NCBI GenBank assembly: GCA_905221615.1
Contig: CAJNDT010003813.1
Span: forward strand, 276,320-340,319
Reading direction: 5' to 3'
Length of the DNA: 64,000 nucleotides
From: Symbiodinium sp. CCMP2592
Lineage: Eukaryota > Sar > Dinophyceae > Suessiales > Symbiodiniaceae
A model generated the notes under the pieces. It had not been told where the DNA came from, made no database searches, and worked only from the letters and a program-made list of their open reading frames with translations. Of the stretch, positions 1-10,133 are shown in pieces. The stretch's first letter is position 1, and every line of letters begins with the position of its first letter. The position numbers were made by a program, and so were the translations under genes.

Positions 1-3000
1 CAGTGCCACAGCACCTCCAAGGCCATCCCGCTGCTGCTGACACTTCAGTCCACACTTCCTTCCATTCCTTGGGGAAGGTGCAGGGGAGGGGTGGGCTACG
101 GCAACGGTTAGCCAGCAGCTCCTGAGATGATCCTGGACAGGTCATTGGTTAGCTTGCCGGAAGCTGTCAAGAAGGCATTGCAGCCACGAGCAGTCCCACT
201 AACAGACATCGGCTTGGATGTCCAGGTGTCTGCCTCGGCAGTGCATGCTGTGCTGCCCGAAGCGGAGTTGCTTGGGCACGGCCCCCGGACGGAACTTCTG
301 GTTTTGGTGGTTCAGCATCGGTCAGTGTAAACATGCAGACAAGGACATGGGAGACAGTAGCCAAAGTAACTTTAATGTCGCTTGTGCAGGAAGCCTCATC
401 TGATCGGGTTCTATGCGGAGCAGTCGATGGAGGAAGTCTTCTCTGACTGTGCTGCATCAAAAGCAGATCTGATTGGTAGCTAAATGCGCTCGTGGTAGGC
501 GAAGCGAATGCGATTCTTGGGTGATTTGCTCGAGAAGGACGACCCCTGAATTAGTTGGTTAGCAACTCTTGACAGCTCGCTTAGCACTCGAAAGGCTTTC
601 CCCACATGTTGTATGCCAAAGGAGCTACCAGGCACAAAGATCGTTTGGCTGGAGGCACGGGTCTGACTTAGGTTTACCTTGTTTGTTCTTTCTTAGTCTT
701 GGTCATGCTGGCCAACTTTGCAATGTTTCGCAGTTTGTCGGATGGCACGAGGGATTTTTACGATGTGACTGGCAGTTCGTGTTGCTTCCGTGGCTTCAAG
801 CACTTGGGCTTCCAAAGATGGTTGCGATCACGTTGCAGCCTTTGTCTCTTTGGCTGTTCTTTTCCAGGCGTGGGATAACCCACTCAATGAGAGGCTTCGG
901 GCAACGATCGACTTGAGGATGCGTCGAGATGCCAAGATAAGCCAGTGATGACGTCACGCGTTCGTGCCCGCAGGAACCAGTGTGGCGGCGTACCATATCT
1001 CTTCAACCGCAAGACCGGGAAGGCATGGAGAGCTGCACTATGTAATGCTTCCAGGACTGAAGTTGGTGGCCGTTCTGCATCACCTAAGAGAAAAGCTATG
1101 ACAACTCAGATGAGTCACTTCGTTGCTGCTAGCCAGGTCCTGTGTGGAGTTGTGGCATACGACAAGCTGAGAGCATGGGCCCAGGCAAGCTTACCGTGCA
1201 GATTCATGTAAGCTGCCAAGCCGTGTAACAGTCAGCAAAGCATTGCGGGGGGAATCGCAACCTGCTGCAGGGGTTGGGCGGCGATGCGAGGATCTACCGA
1301 GACCTTGGTGAGTGATTGTTTTCTTTCTTTCAACTGCAGTCCGTCGCTCTATAGAGGCTTATGCCCGCGTGATCTGGTCTGGCCGTTGTAGGCCCTAGAA
1401 AACATGCTGCCACGTTTGACAAGACCTTGGAGTGCTCCGAGATCTTTGGCAGCTATGCGTTTCACCAGCCGCATGGCGTGCAATGAGCTGCAGACATGAC
1501 CTTGAGTTGGCGTTCCACTGGATCGGGTATGCTAGAAATCGTCTCAAATCAGTGCATGTTCATGTTCTGTGTGTGGTGGCAGATACTCTGCAGCTTATGT
1601 TTTGCTGCATGCCTGCTGCGGAGCGGTGGGTGCAGAACCGATGCAGGGTGAGCAAGCACAAGCAGAGAGTGATGCTAGCTGCTACATGGCAGCCCCGTTT
1701 GTTCAGGGCTCAGGTGCAGGCTTGTGTGCGTGCTCTGTGTCTGTTGTCTCTTTCCTGTAACGGAATCCTCCTGCATTGTCGACAGCCGCGCAAAAGGATC
1801 AAACCTAAGGCTTGTACGCTGCACGAGTGCGCGAGAAACGCTGTAAGATGGTCTTGCTCGGCGAGTCCTTGTCGCTTCGGCCAGTCTGGCTTACACATCG
1901 AAGGATCATGGGCCGTCAAGGAACGTCAAGGATGTTGCCTTTACTGTGCAGAATCCCGGCTTCGGCTCACATGTAATTGTTGGCTATGTAGGAGCAGTAG
2001 GAGCGGCCCGACACACCTCGCAAGACAAGCGGCACATCGCCATGGGGGGTGCTGCGTCCCAAGACTGTCTGATTTGTCGGGTGATGTCTTACGTCTCGCC
2101 GGCCGACGGGCCTGTCTGAGGCCTTTCAGACCCTCGTTGTGCCAGCCATCCTGGAGGCAACATCTGCGCCTTTGTGTTGAGCTGCAGCTTTCTTTGTGGG
2201 CCTCTGAATCACGGATCAGTGTCCGCATGCCAATGCAACTCCCCCTCCCTGAAGAGGCCATTATTGGTATGTTCCTTGTCGTCCAAGCTAAAAAGCTGGA
2301 GCTGAGGCAAGACAAGGATCCGTCACGAGAGCATCATCTAAACCAGCACCACTTGATACTCAACGGGCGCTTCATGCAATGGCGTGATGCACAGGAGGGA
2401 AATGGTGTTACGGTGGTGGGCATTGCGGGTATGATTTTTGCCCAGGCCGTTGACTTTCCCGCTTTTGGGGTGGTGTTGTATTGACTTGCTACTTTCAACT
2501 TTGGATACCTGCCGCAGACCCTCATTGTCTTCGCAGCAAATCCGAGGCGCATTCCCAAGGCCAGATGGATGTGTGCGGAGGGCTTGTGCCGAGACTTGCA
2601 TTCCTTCAGGAGGCCTTGATCCTGCTTAAGGCCAGGCAACCTAAATTTGCTTGCTCTGCCTGCAACGCAACCTTCTTCCTTTTTGCATTCTGTCTTGCCA
2701 GACGGCGCTTTGTGTGTTTTCTCTCTTTGTGATCGTCACCACAGCGGAGAAGAAGCAGATGTCGTGGGCATTCTGGCGGGATCCCTGCTAGCTCTTGGCT
2801 GCTCTCGGCTGGCTGTGACGTCCCATGGCTGGCAGGTTCATGTTCCTTCTATATGCCATCTCTGCGAATCTTGACTGAATCAGCAAGTTCCATTTCCTGA
2901 AGTTGGTTCCACATGGACTCAGAAGCAGCTAAGGGTGCCGGTCTGCATCACAATCTACAGTGTCTCACGACATGGCAAGAGCACCGATCGAAGCAGGCAC

Positions 3001-3540
3001 GACTGGTTGCTTTTTGTGCTCTTCTGTTCTGGTTTTTGTTTTTGAAGCGATGATGTGGCTGTGGCTGTAATCTTGCGGCAGGCTCTGCTTTCCAATCACA
3101 TCGCACATGTCACACAAGCACAAGTGTCACATGCAACGAGTCTCCGTCTTGGCAGGCTGCAGGAGCTTTCCCACAGTGAGCGTGCAGGGATGCATGGCCG
3201 ATGGGGCTAGCGGACAGGGCAGCTCACTTTGTGCTTTCAGACTTTCAGACCATTTGGGACTGCGGGGCTTCAGCCTGCAGATTCCATGTAGCCGGCCAAA
3301 GACAGCCGCCAATCAACTTAAACTCCAGATTGACAAAAGAGCTTCTTTCTTGTGCATCCTTGCCTCCCGCTGCATTCCAAACCTCCCGATTCTCGCTTTG
3401 CAGCTCAAGTTTCTCACATCTGGTAGTTGGCTTCATCGCTGTATCATCAGCCCAGCTTTGCTGCAAAACTCCAGCATAACTCCAGATGAGAATCTTCAAT
3501 AGACGTGCAAGGAGAAATGACTCGGTGTCTTAGTGCAAGC
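1..3540. other. Unassigned region, no recognised gene
   Basis: I recognise no protein family, RNA gene or mobile element here. The longest ATG-initiated frame is 1432-2484 (+, 350 aa). It is rich in Cys, Arg and His, has no domain motif, and overlaps frames of similar quality on both strands, so I do not call it a gene. Polypyrimidine-AG stretches suggest intronic or intergenic dinoflagellate DNA, but this is only an impression. Confidence 0.5.
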
Positions 3541-3589
3541 AGTGAGGATGATGCGAAAGAGCAGCAACATCCACCAAGATTGATATGGC

Positions 3590-4161
3590 CCACGATGCTG
3601 TGGCATCCGAGGAGGAAACGAAACTTTTTCGAAGCGTGACCTCGTACACATGACACTTGAGAAGCGGGACTATTGTGCAGGAGGCATGGCGTCGCTTCGA
3701 CGAAGCCATAGAAGCACTGCGGTGTGCGAGGCATGCTGACCAGGCATCATCCAGATGAAAGCCTCTGCTGCGTGTGTCGCCCGGCATGGGCCGCTTGGCA
3801 GGCCAAAGCGCCTGACGACGAGCTGCTGGCCAATCTGGAGTCCTTGTCGGCACCCTTCAGGCACAGGATGCCGAGAAGCTCTGCGAAGCTGCAAAGCCTC
3901 GGCGCCAGGGGCAGCAGCCGAGTGGTCATCGTGAGCTCTGGTGGCAAATCAATTTTCGAGTTTGACTTCCACGTGCAGCAGTGCCCTGGCATATCTGCCA
4001 CAGCATTGTGGATTCAGCCGAACTGCACTGGTAAGAAAACTTCCGAATGTTCTGCTTTGCTCGTCGTAGACGCAAGCACTGCAAGTTTTCAAACGGGATC
4101 CAGTCCAGGACTAGAAGAAACCGCAGAGAGATTTTTTGAGTTCTACAGTTCCTGGTGCTGA
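3590..4161 (+). CDS. Possible exons of an unidentified gene
   Basis: Two short acidic stretches read like exons. One at about 3593-3655 contains AVASEEETKLFRSV and ends at a TGA. One at about 3680-3755 contains QEAWRRFDEAIEALRC. A longer open frame, 3724-4161 (145 aa), follows in another phase and contains SSRVVIVSSGGKSIFEFDF. The three are in different frames, which would fit short introns. No family was recognised, and the alternative is chance open frames. The direction agrees with the host-like genes after 31 kb but is opposite to the block that follows. Confidence 0.22.
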
Positions 4162-4226
4162 TCGGGTTGGTGAACATATTCCCATTTCCTGCACATTCGA
4201 GTGCAAGGTCTTGTCATGGCTTCGTA

Positions 4227-4361
4227 CACCACCACCACCACCGCCACCACCACCATCGCGACGGCTACGACGACGACGACGAGCACTACGACCAATACTT
4301 CTACTACTGCTGCTCCTACTACTACTAATTACTACTACTACTCCTCCTGCTGCTGCTGCTG

Positions 4362-4439
<78 letters not shown>

Positions 4440-4450
4440 TTACTACTATT
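4227..4450. repeat. Trinucleotide tract, CAC/GAC grading into (CTA)n
   Basis: An imperfect ACC/CGA/CTG patchwork runs from about 4227 and becomes nearly pure (CTA)n from 4363 to about 4440. Open frames through it (poly-Thr, poly-Tyr, poly-Leu, poly-Ser) are repeat artefacts. It lies just beyond the 3' end of the minus-strand block at 4.9-18.9 kb. A similar CTA tract lies at 19206-19265, just beyond that block's 5' end. Confidence 0.93.
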
Positions 4451-4455
4451 TTTCA

Positions 4456-4900
4456 ATTGAACGCTGAGCGAGCGTGCTCTGCGCTTTGCGGGCGCCTTTG
4501 CTCCCGTGCACTCGTGAAACATGTAATCTGCACGCATCTATCGCTCTTGATCCTCTCAATCTACTCAACATGGCTTAACTGTACATCGTTTGCCTCATCC
4601 TCCGCCACCCTGTTGTGACTGACGCGTCCGTCTGTTCACCTGTCTCAGCAAGTGGGTCGTACTTCAGCTGAATCCGGTGCCCTGAGTATCCGTCTAGTGG
4701 CGTCCCACACGGATTACTCATGCTGAAGACAGAAGGCCGTAAGGGTCATGTGCACGTACCTGCGTAGCAAGTGAGTCGCAGGCTGACAGGCAAGTGTCAA
4801 CTCCTCCAGGCATAGCAGCATACATTTTTGCAAGCAAGGCAGGCTCGCTGTTCGCCGCTCCCGAAGAGATATGCAAGCGTCGGAAGAGCGCCGAATTCCC
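4456..4900. other. Gap between trinucleotide tract and first 3' motif
   Basis: No supported gene. A 66-codon minus-strand frame (4714-4914) begins exactly at the ATG of the recurrent motif (MAQPL...), but nothing in its sequence suggests a domain and I treat the coincidence as a property of the motif. Confidence 0.4.
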
Positions 4901-4914
4901 AGAGGCTGTGCCAT
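4901..4914 (-). promoter_or_regulatory. Recurrent 3' motif, copy 1
   Basis: Minus strand reads ATGGCACAGCCTCT. It lies 34 nt beyond the stop codon of the frame ending at 4949. It is one of seven copies in 4.9-18.7 kb; none was found in the rest of the window. Confidence 0.6.
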
Positions 4915-4948
4915 ACGGGATCAGGGAGTCTGTGACATATACCTACTT

Positions 4949-5800
4949 TCATTTGTTGTGACCCTTTGGCCACTGCTGTGAAGATTCGGAGTATCCATGC
5001 CAGGACCACTGTTGCCACCAGCTCCAATCGTCATCCTGGTAGGAGCTCGATGGTCTGGCCCATTGACTCGAGGAGGAGGAAGAGGGGGCTTCGCGCTGGC
5101 GTTTGCCCTCAGGATCTGCCTCACGCGCCTGTGGACGCTTATTGGGTGCGGAGGCAGCAGCCAAGCGAGCCATGCGCTTGTCTTCCTCAAACCCCTTGTC
5201 GTGCTGAATCCGCATCTTCATGATGGAGTGGGCATCTTTCATGGGTTTGAGTTTGAACATCCGCGCTGGAAGACCAGCTCATTTCGCTGCTTCGTTGTAT
5301 ACTGTCATAATGGATGTAGCGATCATGTTGAATTCAATCCTCGAGGGATAGTGGCGTTGAAATTCGGGCTCATCCCACATTCTGTTGAAGCATGCATGGA
5401 TAAGACCATGCACCTTTGTGGGGGCATCCAACTCCTGGTAGGCTTCGCCAGAACCCGTGGCGATTGTAACCTTTCCATCGGCAGTGAGGACTCGGCGTAC
5501 TGACATGGCAGTATCCCATGTGAGGCCTGTCTGCGTTTTGACCGACTTGATGGCTGAAAAGAGTGGCGGCACTTGGCGAAGTGCCTCTACCCGAGTAGCC
5601 CACAGATTTTGCTGCTCCTGGTTGGTGAGGCCACCGAGGATAACTGGAGCCACCAGTATATTGATAGATGCCAAGGCCCGAATCCAGTCTTGAAGAGAGG
5701 GCGAGCTCAACATTTGGGCTAGCTCGAGCCGGGTGTACTGGACAACAGTGGTAGGAGCAGGCTGCTGAACGTACCTGACTTTGCAGCATTCGGTCTGTTC
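4949..5800 (-). pseudogene. Unknown gag-like or RNA-binding-tail protein with in-frame TGA
   Basis: A minus-strand frame reads from about 5800 to the stop at 4949, with a single in-frame TGA at 5279-5281 (...YNEAAK-stop-AGLPARMFKL...). Both sides of the TGA read like one protein. The upstream part is helical (QDWIRALASINILVAPVI, NRMWDEPEFQRHYPSRIEF). The downstream part is a basic, coiled stretch (MKMRIQHDKGFEEDKRMA) ending in a Ser/Trp/Gln-rich low-complexity tail (SWWQQWSWHGYSESSQQW). Such tails occur in RNA-binding and gag-like proteins. The frame overlaps the end of the glycosyltransferase frame in another phase, so a frameshift or small intron near 5780-5800 probably joins them. No enzyme motif was seen. 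The TGA suggests decay, unless it is read through. Confidence 0.5.
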
Positions 5801-7298
5801 GCTCCTTTGTGCCAGGATCTCCTTGAAATCCCTTGGACCACTTCCAGCATCTGGTGTAGGCCACCGTAGTGTGGTTGGCCGACACAAAAAGGTGGCCATC
5901 GTTGTCATAGGTCTTGTTCTTCACTCGCCTGTCCCAGTATTCTTGCAGGAGGTAGACTGGGCCAAACTTTCTGGATACGTTCCAGCCTGGCTGTGGTTTG
6001 TGACCAAGGTCTCTTCCCAAGATCTGCCAGAGAAATTTGCAGAAAATCATGTAATCCAGATTGGCCTTTGCTGTAAGAACCTGACGGCTGAAAGAGTGTT
6101 GAATGGCTTCCCTCATCAGGGGGTGATGAGGTTTGCCATAGATGATGCCCTGGAAAATGTGGTCCGCCTTGACGCCGATGGCCATGACAATGAACTCCTG
6201 TGGGAGCTGGCCAGGTGGAGAGGGTCTGTGATCCACTTCACCCGCCTTTTGAAAATGAGCTGTGCTCCAATCTGCCGCCATGAGTTGCAGTACCTGCTCC
6301 CAGGGCACCACAAATCCGCATTTAATGTCCAAATACAGGCCGCCGCGTTGGTAATGGTGGACATAGCGGAAAACGTCAGCCCGATGAGCTGGCTGACTGA
6401 GGCGATCCAGCAGATTGGAGCCATATTTCCCGGCAAGTCTGACCAGGGTGGAGCGGAGGAAGGCGTCATCGCAAAATTCCCGTGTGAAGCCTGCGAACAT
6501 TTGGGCCGCGAGTTGCGCGGGCTCAGGCTTTTCATCATGCACGTAAGTCTGGAAGAGAACCTTCGGGACTGGGTTAGCAGCCAGCTCCGGTTGGTGCAGG
6601 AACCTCATGCCCCACGGCCCATGTCCGTACTGCGTGGCCACCTCAGAAAGTTTTCGTACTGTGCGGCATTTCGAAAGTGCCTGGGCTGCCAGCATTTCGA
6701 CATGCATGTCTTGTTGCCTGGCATTCCACCCTGCAATCACTAGGATGGGCAGTCCTGGTCGGTGGCGCATTTCCTCAATGGCCCTGGTGACCAATGCTGG
6801 GATGACGATTTCTGCCACCTCGGGTCTGAAATGGAGATTCCTGGTGTTGTAGAGGAGGTCAACCCCTGGCAATTGTGCCAGGTCCATGATTTCCTGATGT
6901 GCCAGGTTTTTGTCCGCAAAGCCATATTGGACTCTGCCCTCGATCAAGAAATCGTACTGAATCTGCTTCTCCGGGAGTAGGCTTCGAGACAGAGGGATGA
7001 AACGTACATTGATCTGCCCGTCGAGGTGGTCCTCCAAGATGGAGGCCGCCGCTTGACTTTGGACCGCAGCGCTGAACCGCATAGGTCCAAACAGCCCAAA
7101 TTGCCAGTGAAGAAGTTCCAGGATTGAAGGGACGCTTCCCGCAGAAAGATTCAGGGCTGCGCCTGGACAACTTAAGACCTGCCCCGTAGGCAGGGGAAAA
7201 ATTCCGTATGCATGTCCCCGTAGCATGCGCTGCAGGGTGCTGTCACTGAGCACCAGGAAAGGCCCCAAGCTAGGAGGGGATGCCATGGACGCAGCCAT
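5800..7298 (-). CDS. GT32/OCH1-like glycosyltransferase-domain protein
   Basis: An open frame starts at ATG 7298; I accept about 490 residues, because beyond that another frame looks coding. Residues 240-330 carry the pattern of sugar-binding DXD glycosyltransferases (GT32, OCH1-like): PKVLFQTYVHDEKPEP, then HRADVFRYVHHYQRGG and LYLDIKC. The first Asp of the DXD site is D324. The second acidic position is Lys (DIK), which would weaken metal and nucleotide-sugar binding unless another residue compensates. An HHPLM stretch follows at about 391. Residues 1-235 are a separate domain I do not recognise (QIQYDFLIEGRVQYGF, GLPILVIAGWNARQQ). Expected role is glycosyl transfer in the secretory pathway, but no signal peptide or anchor is evident. 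It lies between retroelement-like frames, so it may be captured cargo. Confidence 0.6.
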
Positions 7299-7299
7299 G

Positions 7300-7703
7300 G
7301 TGTTACGGGGCCAGAGTCTGTGACACGCGGCCGAGATGTGAGCTGTGCTCTCTGCCTAGCAAGGACGAAAAAGCCTTCTAGAAAATCTAACTGTGGCTTC
7401 CAAAGACTTCCTTGCTGCAGAGTGTGGAGTGAGTTCAAGATGCAAGAGTGCAATGCCGACGATCTTTGAGCGATAGCTTCTGACAGCTGCGGTATCAAAG
7501 CTTTCGCACCTTGTGACAAGCTGCCTGACATGAAACATGGCTTCCACACAGATTGCTGTCATGTGCAGAGGGCACGCGAATAGCTCCAGGATCCGTAATC
7601 TGCCTCCTCTGACCTTAGTGAGCAGGAGTGCCATGAGGGAGGTATCCAGGGCTGCGGGATTGGCTGAAACAGCATGGCAGAGACTCGCCAAGTTTTGCCT
7701 CAA
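7300..7703 (-). CDS. Unidentified helical frame upstream of the glycosyltransferase
   Basis: Two overlapping minus-strand frames read like parts of one sequence with a frameshift or intron near 7450-7500. The first contains GRLRILELFACPLHMTAICV and FHVRQLVTRC (from ATG 7703). The second contains SLWKPQLDFLEGFFVLARQR. Leucine-rich amphipathic helices are the only feature. It leads directly into the glycosyltransferase frame with no 3' motif between, so it could be that gene's amino-terminal part. No family recognised. Confidence 0.35.
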
Positions 7704-7770
7704 GCAGGAGGCCTTTCGTTACTGGCAGTAAAATAGAAAAAACTGGCGAGTGTCTGTGCCACACATGTTA

Positions 7771-7784
7771 GGAGGCTGTGCCAT
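7771..7784 (-). promoter_or_regulatory. Recurrent 3' motif, copy 2
   Basis: Minus strand reads ATGGCACAGCCTCC. It lies 43 nt past the stop at 7828 of the first F-box-like gene. Confidence 0.6.
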
Positions 7785-7827
7785 GTTCCTAGCTTGGAAA
7801 CAAGCCGTCCGTCTGCTGTTTTCACTC

Positions 7828-8459
7828 TCAGGTGATGTCACCGCTGTCATTGGCAGAGTGTGCCCAGTGAACCTCGTTGTCCCTGCGGGCAGCACCAGCG
7901 TAACCCAAGGGACCTAGAGGGTTGCAGATCGTCTGCACCACGACGTGACGACAATGGTCTATATGAATGGTGATCTCCTCCGTAGCTAGGTATCTCTGCG
8001 GCTTGGCAAAGGACTGTACCATAACTGATACGTCCGACAGCAATGCAGCCCTTGCCGTAGCTGACCATTGATGTGGAGCTTGTGTTGCGCTAGGGATAGC
8101 ACCGCTCTGCTCCAGCTCCGGTTAACTGCGGCCATGGAAATGGATGCGGAGAGGTTCGGGTGCATGACGGCTAGCCGGACATGCACCCCTTGTCTGTCGT
8201 AGTCCACGTCGTTATAGCGTTGGTCAAAGATTGCGATGCTATCGAAGGCGTGACTGTAAGCCCATTGGTGAGCTCTGGCATGGATCTGATCCCTTAGCTG
8301 AAGGATGGGACGTTGAGCGCTGTCGGGCACCTGCATGGTGGGGTCCATTTCCAACAGTTCGCGTGCCAGTCCTGCTGCGGAGTAGAAATCGACGATCACA
8401 GCGCTCGGGAGGATGAACGAGAGGGTTCGGCGGCATGATTCGGGGCAGAGCAAGGACAT
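7828..8459 (-). CDS. F-box-like paralogue A
   Basis: Starts at ATG 8459 (MSLLCPESCRR). The frame runs to about 8045, then shifts to the frame ending at 7828, where the sequence still reads like protein (VMVQSFAKPQRYLATEE, HIDHCRHVVVQTICNPLG). Its centre, QGVHVRLAVMHPNL followed by MAAVNRSWSRAV, aligns with the same block in the two frames to its right. The A.VNRSW pattern resembles the last helix of an F-box (usually VC+.W), which would make it a substrate adaptor of an SCF ubiquitin ligase. There is no recognisable first F-box helix, so this is tentative. The shift near 8045 may be an intron or a mutation. Confidence 0.45.
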
Positions 8460-8595
8460 CGTCAGGGCTGTTGCTGTCTGAGCCTACAAGAACCGGTAAT
8501 GCAATCGTGCAGGTGACCCGCTTACTAGCAAAGCCGCGTACCGCTTGGTTTTGAGGCACGGCACGAAGTACAGCATGGTCTGTGACCAGTGGGAG

Positions 8596-8609
8596 TGAGG
8601 CTGTGCCAT
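8596..8609 (-). promoter_or_regulatory. Recurrent 3' motif, copy 3
   Basis: Minus strand reads ATGGCACAGCCTCA, 5 nt after the stop codon at 8615 of the second F-box-like gene. Confidence 0.6.
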
Positions 8610-8614
8610 CTTGC

Positions 8615-9166
8615 CTAGAGTGGGCTCCGCAATATTGAAACCGGGATTTGGTGGGCCAGCTGCGAATGCAGGCTCAGTGCTTCTCGTGAGAAGGTGCTCT
8701 CCTGTGCGGGTTTGACCTCAATGAAGACGTCGCCCCCAAGCTGGCGGAGATGAGCATACACACGCCATATCCCAATCCATGGTTTACCTGCAAGTAGTAG
8801 GGAAATCTCTCGACACCATGACCGGCAGACCGCTGCGAGACGAACTGCCAGTAGAAGATTCGGGATCACTATCCCCAGTTGAGCATGTACTCCTTGTTGA
8901 TCAAGCTTGATGGTGTGGCCGACAATTGCGTACTGCACGAAGGGACTCGCGTCTGCCCATCGAAGAAGAGACGCCTGAAGTCGCAGTTGAGTCTCCCTGG
9001 CTGCTTCGTAAATCAGATCAAGGTCATTCCAGTCGAGGCTGACGGAGTCTTCGTATAAGTCAAGGATGAGCACACCAGTGAGGAGGTGTGTGAGGACATG
9101 GCGCAGGGAGGCTCCTTCTATGTGAGACTTCATCACTTCAGGAGCCAGCTGGCTGGAGAACAACAT
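8615..9166 (-). CDS. F-box-like paralogue B
   Basis: One uninterrupted frame of 183 residues from ATG 9166, the cleanest of the three related frames. Residues 91-120 (QGVHAQLGIVIPNL then LAAVCRSWCREI) are the shared block; VCRSW matches the F-box carboxyl helix pattern. The amino part is acidic and helical (LILDLYEDSVSLDWNDLDL). The end is a short amphipathic region (AHLRQLGGDVFIEVKPAQE). The next frame on the same strand is paralogue A, about 155 nt downstream. If it is a true F-box protein it would bridge a target to SKP1; the evidence is only the pattern and the triplication. Confidence 0.5.
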   Translation of the reverse strand: MLFSSQLAPEVMKSHIEGASLRHVLTHLLTGVLILDLYEDSVSLDWNDLDLIYEAARETQLRLQASLLRWADASPFVQYAIVGHTIKLDQQGVHAQLGIVIPNLLLAVRLAAVCRSWCREISLLLAGKPWIGIWRVYAHLRQLGGDVFIEVKPAQESTFSREALSLHSQLAHQIPVSILRSPL

Positions 9167-9260
9167 GGGTACTGATGAACCTATTCAAGCGGATCTCCTT
9201 TTTTCCTAGTGTTCGCATCCTCGGCTGTCCTTCAGTGCGACCGTGGGCTGTGCCCTAGTG

Positions 9261-10012
9261 TCAAGCTGTTGCGCTGTGCGCTAGTAAGAAATAGCGCCAG
9301 CGGCAGCTGACGGCAGCCAGCTGTGGCTTCAGTATTAGGGCAGGTCCGCAGCTTGAAGGACGTCGTAGATGTCGTACAAATGAGCATGCCAGGCATTGAA
9401 GTCCGAGGGATGGTAGATCCCTGCGGCTACGATCCAAAGGAGAGGACAGGATCTCCACCGGCAGACGGAAGGCCATTGAGTAGGGGAGGTTAAAGGAGTC
9501 CCGACCCTCAAGCACAGACACTGAGCCAGTCTTCCTCAAACGCGACATGGCCACCAGCAGTTCAACTGTCCTGTCATGGCTGCTGCCATGAGGTTGTGCC
9601 AGGTTCGATTGACCGTGGCAAGGCGCCGAACTTGTTTGAGACGCGGCTGTGTCACTTCGTAGATGAAGTGGAGGCCCTGCATGTCGGGGAGAGGCGTGGA
9701 GGGTAAGGGAGAAATATCCAATGCGGGCCAATGCTCAAAGCATTCTTTGAGCGTTTTCCGGAGTTCCTCTTGTGCCTTAGCCATAGAGTCACGCGCAGTG
9801 ATTCCCAATGTTAGGGAGCCCGATGAATTGCCCGGTTCGTTGAGGCTCTCCCGGTCCAAGGCCGTCATTGGGAGGTAGAAGTCGAGGCGTAGATGCATCG
9901 GCGTCAGGTAGAAGAAGATGCGTTGGGCGATCTCTCCCTCCATGATTGCAGGGCAAAACCTAAAACCGGGGGAAGAGAGCTGAGCCAAAAGAAGCTCTAG
10001 AGCAGAGCTCAC
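9261..10012 (-). CDS. F-box-like paralogue C, frames broken
   Basis: From ATG 10012 a 158-residue frame carries QRIFFYLTPMHLRLDFYLPM and then the shared block (QGLHFIYEVTQPRLKQVRRL, LATVNRTWHNLM). Past the stop at 9536, other phases still look coding (RKTGSVSVLEGRDSF, DFNAWHAHLYDIYDVLQAAD), so introns or frameshifts are likely. The assumed end is at 9261. A degenerate copy of the 3' motif (AGGGCACAGCCCA) lies at 9244-9256, again just after the presumed stop. It is more diverged than paralogues A and B. Confidence 0.42.
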
Positions 10013-10110
10013 GAAGACGCTGTTTACCTGACTAACGCAGAGCAGAGGACTTTATACCACCCTACCACCCTTGCTGCAGTACAACGTCAGAGACTGTGTC
10101 TCGGCTCAGG

Positions 10111-10124
10111 GGAGGCTGTGCCAT
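10111..10124 (-). promoter_or_regulatory. Recurrent 3' motif, copy 4
   Basis: Minus strand reads ATGGCACAGCCTCC, 9 nt after the stop codon at 10134. Confidence 0.6.
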
Positions 10125-10133
10125 GCTTACGGA

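Noticed and set aside
1432..2484. 350-codon plus-strand open frame as a protein gene
   Set aside because: Composition is Cys/Arg/His-rich with no domain pattern, and other frames of similar length overlap it. Length alone is weak evidence in GC-rich DNA.
4136..4618. 160-codon Thr/Leu-rich frame
   Set aside because: Most of it is translation of the CTA/ACC tract.
4714..4914. Small gene starting MAQPL at the recurrent motif's ATG
   Set aside because: The motif also lies inside the LINE frames and just past stops, so its ATG is not evidence of a start; the rest of the frame has no motif.
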